DNA of 64,000 nucleotides from DTU032 sp964346175 (GTDB taxonomy: Bacteria > Bacillota > Clostridia > Saccharofermentanales > DTU023), in contig CAYFTG010000002.1 in assembly GCA_964346175.1 (NCBI GenBank), forward strand, positions 1 to 64,000. Direction: 5' to 3'. Below, piece after piece: positions 34,365-43,180 of this stretch. A program made the position numbers and the translations under genes. The notes below the pieces were generated by a model. That model was given only the letters and a program-made list of their open reading frames with translations. It searched no databases and was not told the DNA's origin. Every line of letters starts with the position of its first letter. Position 1 is the first letter of the stretch.

Positions 34365-36356
34365 TTAATTGGAGGCAAAGAGCCAGGCGGAATAGCTGAG
34401 TGTAGATGTGCCTGTTTCATTGTCTACGCCTCTACCGCCTTCAATTTTTGCTTCGGTATTGGCCATTTCTTCAGGACTAAAGATATGTTCCTGCTCTACT
34501 TCTTTATCTCCTGGAGGTGGCTTGTAGTCTACCGCGTAACGCTTGTATATATCTTCGAACTCTTCGGAATCAATCTTTTCTTTCTCTAAGAGAGCTTCGC
34601 ACAATTCGTCCAAGAGGACTCGGTTCTTCTCTAATAAAGCGATGGTCTTGTTATACGATTCTTCCAAAATGCGGGCAACTTCTTCATCGATAACGGTTTG
34701 CAAGCTCTCGCTGTGGCTGCGGGTGTGACCGTAGTCGCGGCCGAGGAAAACCTCATCGTCGTCGCCGATGATGACGTTTCCGAGACGCTCACTCATGCCG
34801 TATTTCGTGACCATGTTGCGGGCAATAGCGTTGCATTGCTTCAAGTCCTGACCTGCGCCTGTGCTCATCTCGTTATAAACAAGCATCTCGGCAGCGCGGC
34901 CACCCAGGCCTGTCATGATCTCTCCTGTCAGCTGACGCCGTGTCTTGAAATAAAGATCCTCGTTCGGACGCCAAGCGGTATAACCACCTGCCGCACCTGC
35001 GGGAATGATCGAGACGCGCTCGACGCGATCCGTTTCAGAGACTGCACGCAAAACAATGGCGTGTCCCGCTTCGTGATAGGCGGTACTTCTGCGTTCGCGT
35101 TCGTTGACCACGCGGCTCTTCTTTTCCGGTCCAACCATAACCTTGAAGACTGCTTCGCTGATGTCGTCGTAGGTTATGACGCTCTGCTTTTTCCGGGCTG
35201 CCAACAAGGCACCTTCGTTAAGCAGGTTGGCCAGATCAGCACCGGTGAAGCCGGATGTAATCCTGGCGATCTCGCTCAGGTCGACATCGTCGGCTAGAGG
35301 TTTTTCGCGCGCATGGACCTGCAAAATCGCTTCACGTCCCTTTATGTCAGGGCGCATAATCATGATTTGTCGGTCAAAACGTCCAGGACGCAGCAAAGCC
35401 TGGTCTAGAATGTCCGGACGGTTGGTTGCTGCTAGAACAATAACACCTTCGTTAGGACCGAAACCGTCCATTTCGACCAGTAACTGGTTCAAGGTTTGTT
35501 CGCGCTCGTCGTGACCGCCGCCGAGACCTGCTCCGCGCTGGCGACCGACAGCGTCGATCTCATCGATGAAAACGATGCTAGGTGCTTGTTTTTTGGCGTT
35601 ATTAAAGAGATCACGCACCCTTGAGGCGCCGACACCAACAAACATCTCTACGAAATCTGAGCCGCTGATGGAAAAGAAAGGTACTTTTGCTTCACCGGCG
35701 ACAGCTCTCGCCAGAAGGGTCTTGCCGGTTCCGGGTGAACCGACCAAAAGGATACCTGTGGGGATTTTCGCACCCAGTTCGGTATATTTTTTGGGGCTAC
35801 GCAGGAAATCAACAACCTCCTGCAACTCGGCCTTTTCTTCTTCTGCGCCTGCTACATCTTCAAAGGTTACCTTGTTCTTGCCGGGATCGTTAAGTTTGGC
35901 TCGGCTTCTGCCAAAAGACATGGCCGACTTACCATCTCCGGACTGACGCGAATAGGATACGTATATAAACGCACCGATGGACACCATCAGGAGTACAAGA
36001 AAGACCAGATTAATAATGCCGCCTATATCTGTTGGCTGATTATAGTCAAAAGTCTCAATTTTCCCATCCTGAGCAGCAGCTAAGAATTTCTCCAAATACA
36101 AATCTAAAGCCGTCGCGGGGATGGCTTTCTCTATTTGGGCAGGCTTGCCGTCTGCAACAGCTGCTTCTGTCATGGTTAACTTTAGTGTAGTGCCGTCGAG
36201 CAAGATACTTTCGACGTCACCGTTTTCAATATATTGTTCAACCTCAAAGAGGGTGACCGCTGGTTCACGCGTTTTATTTGACATGTAGACTGTCAGAAGT
36301 AGGATTCCGACCATCAGAATCAAATAAAACGACGTCCCCCTTGATCTTCTTTTCAT
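34365..36356 (-). CDS. ftsH: ATP-dependent zinc metalloprotease FtsH
   Basis: A 663-residue membrane protease for quality control of membrane and regulatory proteins. N-terminal helix at about 10-27, an external domain, and a second helix at about 112-132. AAA module: Walker A GSPGTGKTLL, Walker B VFIDEIDAVG, SRH ATNRPDILDQALLRPGRFDR. Peptidase: HEAGHA zinc site. The usual length is 610-650. The C-terminal tail from about 615 is acidic and then Ser/Gly-rich (GGRGVDNETGTSTLSY). It is the last gene of rplI-dnaB-tilS-hpt-ftsH; tilS-hpt-ftsH is the classic Firmicutes order. Confidence 0.98.
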   Translation of the reverse strand: MKRRSRGTSFYLILMVGILLLTVYMSNKTREPAVTLFEVEQYIENGDVESILLDGTTLKLTMTEAAVADGKPAQIEKAIPATALDLYLEKFLAAAQDGKIETFDYNQPTDIGGIINLVFLVLLMVSIGAFIYVSYSRQSGDGKSAMSFGRSRAKLNDPGKNKVTFEDVAGAEEEKAELQEVVDFLRSPKKYTELGAKIPTGILLVGSPGTGKTLLARAVAGEAKVPFFSISGSDFVEMFVGVGASRVRDLFNNAKKQAPSIVFIDEIDAVGRQRGAGLGGGHDEREQTLNQLLVEMDGFGPNEGVIVLAATNRPDILDQALLRPGRFDRQIMIMRPDIKGREAILQVHAREKPLADDVDLSEIARITSGFTGADLANLLNEGALLAARKKQSVITYDDISEAVFKVMVGPEKKSRVVNERERRSTAYHEAGHAIVLRAVSETDRVERVSIIPAGAAGGYTAWRPNEDLYFKTRRQLTGEIMTGLGGRAAEMLVYNEMSTGAGQDLKQCNAIARNMVTKYGMSERLGNVIIGDDDEVFLGRDYGHTRSHSESLQTVIDEEVARILEESYNKTIALLEKNRVLLDELCEALLEKEKIDSEEFEDIYKRYAVDYKPPPGDKEVEQEHIFSPEEMANTEAKIEGGRGVDNETGTSTLSYSAWLFASN

Positions 36357-36435
36357 GTTTATCCTTACTAATTCCTTTTACTAATAATCTATTCTATATA
36401 TCCGTTATATCTTCACAAATAATTGCCGACAAATC

Positions 36436-36975
36436 TTATTCTTGAGATTCATCGCTATCTCTTAATACTACTACATCAGATAAATTGCGGTAACGTCCAT
36501 TCAAATCCAGCCCGTAGCCGACGATAAACTCATCGGGAATTTCCTTCCCGATATAGTCAATATGAATCGGGACAACGCGTCTTGAAGGTTTATCAAAAGC
36601 CGTACAAATACGTATGCTGGCGGGGTTACGGGTTGTCAGCATACTCTTCAAGTGACTCAGAGTAAGTCCTGTATCGACAATATCTTCAACAATTATGACA
36701 TTTTTACCGGAAATGTCATAATCCAGGTCTTTATGGATTTTTACCACGCCTGTGCTCTTCTCGCCTTTGTAACTGGAGACTGCCATAAAATCTAACATAC
36801 AGGGTAAGTCGACATGGCGTACCAGATCCGCCATGAACATGAAGGATCCTTTCAAGACACAGACAAAATAGACCTCGTGTCCGGCGTAATCAGCAGTTAT
36901 CTGTTTTCCGATGCGCTCGCAAAACTCTTCAATTTCTTCTTTTGATACAAGTAAATGGTCGACAACTTTGTCCAT
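36436..36975 (-). CDS. hpt: Hypoxanthine(-guanine) phosphoribosyltransferase
   Basis: A 179-residue purine salvage enzyme, making IMP/GMP from hypoxanthine/guanine and PRPP. The PRPP-binding motif is VIIVEDIVDTGLTL (about 93-106); PDEFIVGYGLDLNGRYR near the C-terminus is the purine lid region. Start after AGGAGGTTC. Between tilS and ftsH, as in Bacillus, where HprT also acts with TilS in regulating ftsH. Confidence 0.97.
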   Translation of the reverse strand: MDKVVDHLLVSKEEIEEFCERIGKQITADYAGHEVYFVCVLKGSFMFMADLVRHVDLPCMLDFMAVSSYKGEKSTGVVKIHKDLDYDISGKNVIIVEDIVDTGLTLSHLKSMLTTRNPASIRICTAFDKPSRRVVPIHIDYIGKEIPDEFIVGYGLDLNGRYRNLSDVVVLRDSDESQE

Positions 36976-37050
36976 TATGAACCTCCTGATGTTATGGCAA
37001 TTTATAAAAAGTCTGATCTAGAATAGCCGTGGTTTACGTGAGGTATTCTA

Positions 37051-38100
37051 TCACAGCTCCTCATTGTTTAATAGTAATATGCGACTTTCTGAAACCTGCG
37101 CCACAAGACTCTGCGGCAAATGGTGACGGCGTTGTTTCTTATCTCCGTGCACTGCTTCAGCGATGGAAGCGGAGAGAATCGTCAAGTGAGCATGGCTCAA
37201 TTCGGCTTGATCGGTGTCAAGTTTTTCCCTGTAATAATTTTCCAGATATATTCTAAGCACACGCTTCTGTAGCGGCGGATCCAGCTCCGCCATAATGACG
37301 GTCGAAAGACTGCCGTCGGGAAGCAGTGCGTTTTTTATAAGTTTTTCAGCTGAAGTATTAAGGAAGTCTTCATCCTCTCGGGCTGAATTAATGTAGCGCA
37401 GCAAAACCGGCATCACGTCATAGTCCAACAATTCGGACCAGAGTGGGAGCAGCTGATGTCGGATACGGTTGCGCAAAAATTCAGGCGATAAATTTGTTTC
37501 ATCTTCCCGCCAGTCGATTTTCTCCGCCACAGCGACTTCTTTAAGTTCGTTCACACGAGTTTCTAAGAGGGGGCGAATAACGTCACCGTCAGAGATGCGC
37601 ATTGCACCCACTCCCCTGCTACCGGAGCCGCGACCCAAATTCAACAAAAAGGTTTCAACTGCATCATCGACATGATGTGCCAGTGCGATACGGCAGACCC
37701 CATTCGTGTGTGGGCGCTTTTCATCTATCAGGTCGCGGAAAAACTCTTGCCGCGCTTCGCGGCCGGCTGCTTCCAGACTCAGCTTCCTTCTTGTGGCCAG
37801 CGCCGGCACGTCAACATGCCGGACAGAGAGTTCGACCTGAGCCTCGGCGCAGAGTTTCCTGACAAAAGCTTCGTCCTCATCTGCAGTTTGTTCGCGAATA
37901 CCATGGTGTAAGTGGCAGGCTGAAAGTTCGAAATCCAGCTCTTTGCGGTAATAGAGTAGAAAGTAAAAAAGCATTACTGAGTCCAGACCGCCGGAAAGGG
38001 CGCAGATAATATGATCAGAAGAAGAAATCAAACTGTTTCGTTCAACTGTTTCACGCAGCGACTGAAGAAAATTGTAGGCAGTTCTTGAATACGAATGCAT
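37051..38100 (-). CDS. tilS: tRNA(Ile)-lysidine synthase
   Basis: A 349-residue enzyme that converts C34 of the tRNA-Ile(CAU) anticodon to lysidine, allowing AUA decoding. The PP-loop ATP motif is ALSGGLDSVMLF (about 33-44); CHLHHGIREQTADEDE and ALAHHVDDAVETFLLNL are further N-domain signatures. The protein is shorter than the 430-460 residues of many TilS, apparently lacking the C-terminal third domain, as in short forms. It starts 8 bases after the dnaB stop. Confidence 0.93.
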   Translation of the reverse strand: MHSYSRTAYNFLQSLRETVERNSLISSSDHIICALSGGLDSVMLFYFLLYYRKELDFELSACHLHHGIREQTADEDEAFVRKLCAEAQVELSVRHVDVPALATRRKLSLEAAGREARQEFFRDLIDEKRPHTNGVCRIALAHHVDDAVETFLLNLGRGSGSRGVGAMRISDGDVIRPLLETRVNELKEVAVAEKIDWREDETNLSPEFLRNRIRHQLLPLWSELLDYDVMPVLLRYINSAREDEDFLNTSAEKLIKNALLPDGSLSTVIMAELDPPLQKRVLRIYLENYYREKLDTDQAELSHAHLTILSASIAEAVHGDKKQRRHHLPQSLVAQVSESRILLLNNEEL

Positions 38101-38108
38101 ACTTCTTA

Positions 38109-39488
38109 TTAGAAGGGTACCTCCGGTAGTGCGTCTTCACTTTCATAGAAAGTCATCAGAGCAGGGTTGAATTCCAGGATAGTCTTGCGCGTCTGACCCT
38201 GGCGGTTTTTCTCGACTATGAATTCAACATCAATCACTTCTTCTGTGAAATCTTCTTCTTCGTCGACAGGCTTATGCAAAAACATAACTACGTCGGCATC
38301 CTGCTCAATCGATCCTGATTCACGTAGATCTGCCAGACGGGGCTGGCGTCCGCTCTTGTCAATTTCACGGTTCAGCTGGGACAAAGCTATAACCGGCACA
38401 TCCAGTTCACGTGCCATTACCTTCAACGTCCGGGAGATTTCAGCTATTTGCTGTTGTCTATTCTCGGCCAAAGAGCGGCGACTGGCGCTGCCCATGAGCT
38501 GCAGGTAGTCAACAATTACCAGATCCAGCGAATGTTGCAACTGCAGTTGACGGCAACGAGCGTGAATCTCGACCGCTGAGATTGCAGATCTATCATCGAT
38601 AAAAATCTTACGATTATAGAGGTCGCCCAAGGCCTTCCCGATCTGCTGCCAGCTCGCTTCATCTTTCATACGCAAACTTTCAAGCTTTTGCAGCGGCATC
38701 AGAGAACGCGAAATCAAGATACGTGTGGCCACTTCAGATTTACCCATTTCTAAACTGAAGATTGCTACAGTGGCATCCTCGAAACTCGCCACATTATGCC
38801 CAATATTTAGCGCCAAAGAAGATTTACCGATACCGGGTCTCGAAGCCAGAATATACAGTCCGCCCTTACGCAAACCTCCGATAATGGAGTCGATGCTGGG
38901 GAAGTGCGTCTTCAACTGTCGCGGGGCCTTGCCGCTGGCTCGCTCTTCCAGCTCACGTATGCGCTCTCTCAAAACTACACCAATACGCTCGAAGCCACTA
39001 TTGTCGCTGTTTTCGCGAATCTGGTAAATCTTCTGAGCTGCCAGCTGGATCAGAGTGGAAGCATCCTCGTTCGAGGAATAGCAGAGGCTGATGATTTCAT
39101 CCAGAGCGAAGATCAGCTGACGCTTCTCGGAATGATTGAGTACAACTTCAATGTACTGCGGATAATTAGCCAGTATCGGTGTCTTGTCCGGCAAGGAAGC
39201 TATATACTCATAGCCGCCGGCTTGCCCGATCTGATTATTAGATTCCAGATAATCCGTTACTGTTAAAATGTCGCATACTTCATTGCGGTCCGTCAGAGCC
39301 AGAATTGCATCATAGATCAAACGATGCTTAGGATCGTAAAAATCTTCAACTGATAATTCGCTCACAGCTGCTGCCAGCTGCTCACTGCCATAGAGTGCAC
39401 TACCCAGTACCGACTGCTCGGCCTGGATAGAGTGCGGTAATGTCAGACCCTGAAGGCGCGTGGAAAGCTTGGCCGGCCTCTTTTCCAA
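38109..39488 (-). CDS. dnaB: Replicative DNA helicase DnaB (DnaC in Bacillus naming)
   Basis: A 459-residue hexameric helicase. The N-terminal domain starts with LPHSIQAEQSVLGSAL. The RecA-like domain has Walker A ASRPGIGKSSLALN, Walker B LVIVDYLQLM and SQLNREIDKSGRQPRLADLR (arginine finger region), with KNRQGQTRK at the end. Length is normal, with no intein. It lies between rplI and tilS. Confidence 0.98.
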   Translation of the reverse strand: MEKRPAKLSTRLQGLTLPHSIQAEQSVLGSALYGSEQLAAAVSELSVEDFYDPKHRLIYDAILALTDRNEVCDILTVTDYLESNNQIGQAGGYEYIASLPDKTPILANYPQYIEVVLNHSEKRQLIFALDEIISLCYSSNEDASTLIQLAAQKIYQIRENSDNSGFERIGVVLRERIRELEERASGKAPRQLKTHFPSIDSIIGGLRKGGLYILASRPGIGKSSLALNIGHNVASFEDATVAIFSLEMGKSEVATRILISRSLMPLQKLESLRMKDEASWQQIGKALGDLYNRKIFIDDRSAISAVEIHARCRQLQLQHSLDLVIVDYLQLMGSASRRSLAENRQQQIAEISRTLKVMARELDVPVIALSQLNREIDKSGRQPRLADLRESGSIEQDADVVMFLHKPVDEEEDFTEEVIDVEFIVEKNRQGQTRKTILEFNPALMTFYESEDALPEVPF

Positions 39489-39533
39489 CTTACTTCCTCC
39501 TCTTACGTTAGATCACTTAATACTTCAGATTAC

Positions 39534-39980
39534 TCACTCTTCTGTTTTTACAACAACAAAAAGCTTGGTCGATATGCTGGGATGCAGACGGATGGTAATT
39601 TCGTAGGTGCCCACAGTTTTAACAGTTTCGGACAGAGTTACATCACGTTTATCCACCTGATATCCCTCTTTTTGCAGAAGATCTGCGATATTTTGTGCGG
39701 TGATAGTGCCGTAAAGGCGCCCGCCCGAACCGGTTTTGACAGCCATCTCAATGTGTTTTCCGGACAGTTCGTCGGAAATCTTTTGAGCTTCTTCCAGCTG
39801 TTGCGCTTCACGTTCATCTCTAGCTTTAGCTTTAGCTTTCACTTCGTTCAGATTGGCGGCTGTTGCAGGAATGGCTAAATCCTTCTTGAAGAGAAAATTC
39901 TCCGCATAACCTCTTTTTACCTCAACCACTTCTCCGGCATGGCCTAGCTTCTTAACTCCTTCGGTCAATATAACTTTCAT
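39534..39980 (-). CDS. rplI: 50S ribosomal protein L9
   Basis: A 148-residue L9. The N-terminal KVILTEGVKKLGHAGEVVEV and GYAENFLFKKDLAIPAT are the signature; there is a long central helix (charged residues 50-75) and a C-terminal domain. Followed by dnaB in the usual rplI-dnaB pair. Confidence 0.98.
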   Translation of the reverse strand: MKVILTEGVKKLGHAGEVVEVKRGYAENFLFKKDLAIPATAANLNEVKAKAKARDEREAQQLEEAQKISDELSGKHIEMAVKTGSGGRLYGTITAQNIADLLQKEGYQVDKRDVTLSETVKTVGTYEITIRLHPSISTKLFVVVKTEE

Positions 39981-40089
39981 AGATTATCTCCGGGAAATAT
40001 ATTCCCTTGCCTCCTATCTAATTATCAAAACTTTCTGAATCTTCATTCTAGCACGACCGGCAAGTCTTTGACTGCTTCAATAAATTAAT

Positions 40090-40132
40090 AAAAAAACTTG
40101 GCTGCGATTTCACGAATAATCGCAGCCAAGTT
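40090..40132 (-). terminator. Terminator of the rpsF-ssb-rpsR operon
   Basis: A perfect 15-bp stem (40095-40109 with 40118-40132), 8-base loop, and a run of seven T on the minus strand. It lies 55 bases after the rpsR stop. Confidence 0.97.
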
Positions 40133-40187
40133 ATATTACTGTCGTTAATGACAGCAAAGTTCATTATGATGTCCTCTAAAAAAAGGA

Positions 40188-40433
40188 CTATTCTTCGGTG
40201 TATGGCAGTAAGGCAACGTGACGCGAGCGACGAATGGCATTGGTCAGTGCACGCTGATGTTTGGCGCAGACACCTGTCATTCTGCGAGGCATAATTTTCT
40301 TACTTTCTGCAATATATCTTTCCAGAGTGTTGACGTCTTTATAATCAATAGCGTCGACATGCTCTGCACAGAAAGCGCAATACTTCTTACGCCCGCGGCC
40401 GCCACCATAACTGCGGCGTCTTCTGTTACTCAT
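40188..40433 (-). CDS. rpsR: 30S ribosomal protein S18
   Basis: An 81-residue S18 with a basic Arg/Gly N-terminus, CAFCAE, the core VNTLERYIAESKKIMPRRMTG and C-AKHQRALTNAIRRSR. The cysteines (CxxC plus a later C-x-x-H) suggest a zinc-binding form. Forms a heterodimer with S6. Last gene of rpsF-ssb-rpsR. Confidence 0.99.
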   Translation of the reverse strand: MSNRRRRSYGGGRGRKKYCAFCAEHVDAIDYKDVNTLERYIAESKKIMPRRMTGVCAKHQRALTNAIRRSRHVALLPYTEE

Positions 40434-40459
40434 GTTTACTCCTTAATTCAACTTATTAA

Positions 40460-40918
40460 TCAAGTCATATCAAACGGCAAGGCTGTCTCGTCTTCATCCG
40501 GATCAGGCAGGAATCCATCTCCACCACTACTTTTTGCAGGTCCACTCGAGTAATTGTTCGAATAGCTGTCGTAGTCGTTCTGGCCTTGTCTGTCGTCAGA
40601 GCGTTTTGATTCACAGAAATAAATCTGGTCGACTATTACTTCCGTAATATAGCGACGCTGTCCGTCCTGATCTTCCCAGGAACGGGGCTGAATTGTACCT
40701 TCTACCAGCATGCGATCTCCCTTATGGAAATAGCGATGGGCAAAGTCCGCGGTCTGACGCCAGGCAACACAAGGAATAAAATCGGTCTGTCTTGTGCCAT
40801 CTGCAGATTTATAACGTCTGTCGCAGGCAAGAGTGAAACTTGCCATTGATATGTTGCTCTGCGTTGTTCTGATCTCGGGATCTTTTGTTAGCCGTCCCAT
40901 TAAAATAGCCTTGTTCAT
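40460..40918 (-). CDS. ssb: Single-stranded DNA-binding protein
   Basis: A 152-residue SSB. The OB-fold spans residues 1-105 (NKAILMGRLTKDPEIRTT start, GDRMLVEGTIQPRSWEDQDG). A flexible Asp/Ser/Gly-rich linker follows, and the tip is acidic DPDEDETALPF followed by DMT, a slightly extended version of the DDxxPF partner-binding tail. Start overlaps the rpsF stop (ATGA), so translationally coupled. Confidence 0.97.
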   Translation of the reverse strand: MNKAILMGRLTKDPEIRTTQSNISMASFTLACDRRYKSADGTRQTDFIPCVAWRQTADFAHRYFHKGDRMLVEGTIQPRSWEDQDGQRRYITEVIVDQIYFCESKRSDDRQGQNDYDSYSNNYSSGPAKSSGGDGFLPDPDEDETALPFDMT

Positions 40919-41442
40919 TCAGCAGTCCTTTCTGCGGATGTCTGCTCAGCGTCTTCATCTGCGTTAGCAGTCTCGACTGCCTCGACTTCTTCAGAAGCTT
41001 CTTCAACGCTTTCTTCGACACTTTCAGCAGACTCTTCTTCGCTGACTTCTGCCTGAGCGCTTTCGATGATCAGCTGTTCAACCAGCTCTTCCGGATCATC
41101 GACTGAAAGCTCATCGATTTCTTTCTCACTCAACTGTTTAACTGAGGGCATGAAATCGTTCTCCGATACTGTAATCAAATAGCGCAATACAAAATCGGTA
41201 ATTCTCAGCAGACGTTCTATGTTTTGTGGTTGGTCGGGTTCAGCATGGAAATGGATGATAACGTAATAACCTTCACGTAGATCCTGAATCTCATACGCCA
41301 GTTTGCGACGGCCCCAGACGAAGACTTCTTCGATTTCCCCAGCGGCTTCAACAACAGCCTGTACGCGTGTCATTTGTTCGCCGAGTGCTTCGTCTGTCAA
41401 TGTTCCGTTAAGAACATACAGCAATTCATACTTCTTTTTCAT
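40915..41442 (-). CDS. rpsF: 30S ribosomal protein S6 with long acidic C-terminal tail
   Basis: A 175-residue protein. The S6 core (about 1-100) has MKKKYELLYVLNG, FVWGRRKLAYEIQDLREGYYVI and LRYLIT. The last 75 residues are extremely acidic, rich in Glu, Ala and Ser; a typical S6 has about 95-100 residues. The ATG at 41442 has AGGAGG 7 bases upstream. A longer frame to 41559 is rejected because it adds 39 non-conserved residues and would include the leader and promoter. First gene of rpsF-ssb-rpsR, likely autoregulated through the leader hairpin. Confidence 0.96.
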   Translation of the reverse strand: MKKKYELLYVLNGTLTDEALGEQMTRVQAVVEAAGEIEEVFVWGRRKLAYEIQDLREGYYVIIHFHAEPDQPQNIERLLRITDFVLRYLITVSENDFMPSVKQLSEKEIDELSVDDPEELVEQLIIESAQAEVSEEESAESVEESVEEASEEVEAVETANADEDAEQTSAERTAE

Positions 41443-41467
41443 TAGTTCACCTCCTCTCGGTCTATTG

Positions 41468-41486
41468 GCTCTGCAGCGGGCAGAGC
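41468..41486 (-). promoter_or_regulatory. Candidate S6:S18-binding hairpin in the rpsF leader
   Basis: On the transcript, GCTCTG pairs with CAGAGC around loop CCCGCTG, 25 bases before the rpsF start. S6:S18 autoregulatory leaders are known to display an unpaired CCG, which is present in this loop. Assigned from this feature and position only. Confidence 0.5.
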
Positions 41487-41512
41487 GAGGATGCATTAAA
41501 AATCCATTCACT

Positions 41513-41541
41513 AATTTAGCATGATCTAAGTGCATCGTCAA
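41513..41541 (-). promoter_or_regulatory. Promoter of the rpsF-ssb-rpsR operon
   Basis: Minus strand: TTGACG (41536-41541), 17-base spacer, TAAATT (41513-41518), placing the start just before the candidate S6:S18 hairpin. Confidence 0.7.
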
Positions 41542-41617
41542 GCCGACTGAGATCTCCACACTAGATTAAGTATATCAAGTATCTCAGGTTCCAGTTTTGA
41601 TTTGATCGAAATTTTGC

Positions 41618-43168
41618 TTAAGCTTGGGAGTCTGTGTTGTGCTCTTGCCACAGATCGGCAATCAGCTCCTGCAAGAGATCGCGCGTCTCACGATAAACAG
41701 CTTCTGCTTGTGCGTAGGGATCGATGACGTCAATAGCTGCATCTGCGGCTAAGCCCCGTGCCCACTCGGAGAGAGTTTTAATCTTGTCTTGCTCGTGGGG
41801 TGCAATAGAGTGCAGCATATCACGCTGGTTTCTCGTCATGGTAGCAACGATATTCGCCTCATCCAGCAGTTCTTCCGTTAGTTGAACGGAGCGATGTGCC
41901 GCTATATCTATGCCTACTTCACGTAAAACACTAATCGAATGTGAAGAAGCCGGAAGTCCATCCATTGTGTAAAGTCCCGCCGATAGGGCTCGCCATTTGC
42001 TCGTTGAGCCATGCTGCTGTTCTTCTGCATAAGCATTAAACAAGGCCGCGGCCATCGGACTGCGGCAAGTGTTGCCCGTACAGACAAAGAGAATTGTCTT
42101 GGCTTCTACTTCACCAGAGTCGTCAGGGGCACAGGCTTTACTGAGACGATTCATATATGCTTCGGCCCCAGGCAAAGCCTCTGCCAAGATGACATCCACT
42201 CCTTCAGCGTCCAGTGCCCGCAAAGCGGCAAATAATTCTTGAGCGGCTGACTCGTGTGGTTTTTTTGCGAAAAAAAGATAAGTACTGATCCTGCTCTCGT
42301 CTATCTCGTAGAGCTGTTGCAGTTTTTCCCAACTTTTATCATTAATAAAAACTCCTATTTGCTTGTCTGCAAACTGGTCAAGAATTTGAATAAGCTGAGC
42401 TAATAAGTCGTTCTCGTTCCCGCCACAAAATTGAATAACTCTGGCGTTGGGAGCGTAATGCCGATACTTCAAACCGGGCGAGGCCGGATGTTCCAGATCA
42501 GCCGTCTTCAAACTCTCCGCAAAAGACTGAACCTCAATACCGCTACGCTCTTTAATTTCAGCTGCTGTGATTACACCGGGACGCAAAATACGTGGTTCCG
42601 GGCTCTGCAAGTCCAGCACGGTTGACTCGAGCCCTAAGGCTGTTGCGCCACCATCGATGATGTAAGGGATTTTATCTTGGAAATCGTCTAGGACGTGGGA
42701 AGCACGTGTTGCGCTGGGCCTGCCGGAAAGATTGGCGGAGGGAGCTACTACCGGAGTATCAACCAGGCGCAGAAGTGTCTGACTGATTTCCTGATCGGGG
42801 AAGCGCACTGCCACAGTGTCAAGTCCGGCGGAGACGATGTCGGGGATGAGATCCGACTTTTCTAAGACAAAAGTTAAGGGGCCGGGGCAAAAGGCATCAT
42901 ATAATTGATAAAATTCTTGGGGGATGTTCTTGGCTACCTGCTCGATTTTTGTTTTGTCGGGCAGGTGCACTATGAGTGGATTATCCTGCGGTCTCCCCTT
43001 CAGGAGAAAGATCTGCTCTACTGCCTTTTCGTTCAAGGCGTTGGCACCGAGACCATAGACCGTTTCCGTCGGGAAAGCCACAATCTCGCCAGCTCGCAAA
43101 GCTTGAGCGGGCTCCTGTAGAAGCTGCTCCAAATCGTTCGTGTCTGCTGTGATTACTTCAGTCTTCAT
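41618..43168 (-). CDS. Fusion: threonylcarbamoyl-AMP synthase (Sua5) + low-MW arginine/tyrosine phosphatase
   Basis: A 516-residue two-enzyme chain. Residues 1-205 form the YrdC/TsaC domain (VAFPTETVYGLGANA, LKGRPQDNPLIVH, APSANLSGRPS) and about 225-345 the Sua5 C-terminal domain after the SPGLKYRHYAP linker. Together they make L-threonylcarbamoyl-AMP for tRNA t6A37. Residues 357-516 form a low-molecular-weight phosphatase: P-loop CTGNTCRS (Cys363, Arg369) and acid Asp in VIDPYAQAE. Thr367 in the P-loop is the residue that marks protein-arginine phosphatase YwlE rather than tyrosine phosphatases. In Bacillus the two are separate neighbours (ywlC, ywlE). It lies just downstream of prfA. Confidence 0.93.
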   Translation of the reverse strand: MKTEVITADTNDLEQLLQEPAQALRAGEIVAFPTETVYGLGANALNEKAVEQIFLLKGRPQDNPLIVHLPDKTKIEQVAKNIPQEFYQLYDAFCPGPLTFVLEKSDLIPDIVSAGLDTVAVRFPDQEISQTLLRLVDTPVVAPSANLSGRPSATRASHVLDDFQDKIPYIIDGGATALGLESTVLDLQSPEPRILRPGVITAAEIKERSGIEVQSFAESLKTADLEHPASPGLKYRHYAPNARVIQFCGGNENDLLAQLIQILDQFADKQIGVFINDKSWEKLQQLYEIDESRISTYLFFAKKPHESAAQELFAALRALDAEGVDVILAEALPGAEAYMNRLSKACAPDDSGEVEAKTILFVCTGNTCRSPMAAALFNAYAEEQQHGSTSKWRALSAGLYTMDGLPASSHSISVLREVGIDIAAHRSVQLTEELLDEANIVATMTRNQRDMLHSIAPHEQDKIKTLSEWARGLAADAAIDVIDPYAQAEAVYRETRDLLQELIADLWQEHNTDSQA

Positions 43169-43180
43169 CTGCGCTTGTAA

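Noticed and set aside
34698..35297. A 199-codon open frame on the plus strand
   Set aside because: It is antisense to ftsH, whose protein is fully conserved; no support for coding.
41443..41559. Longer S6 reading frame starting at 41559
   Set aside because: The extra 39 residues are not S6-like and overlap the promoter and leader hairpin; the ATG at 41442 has a strong ribosome binding site.
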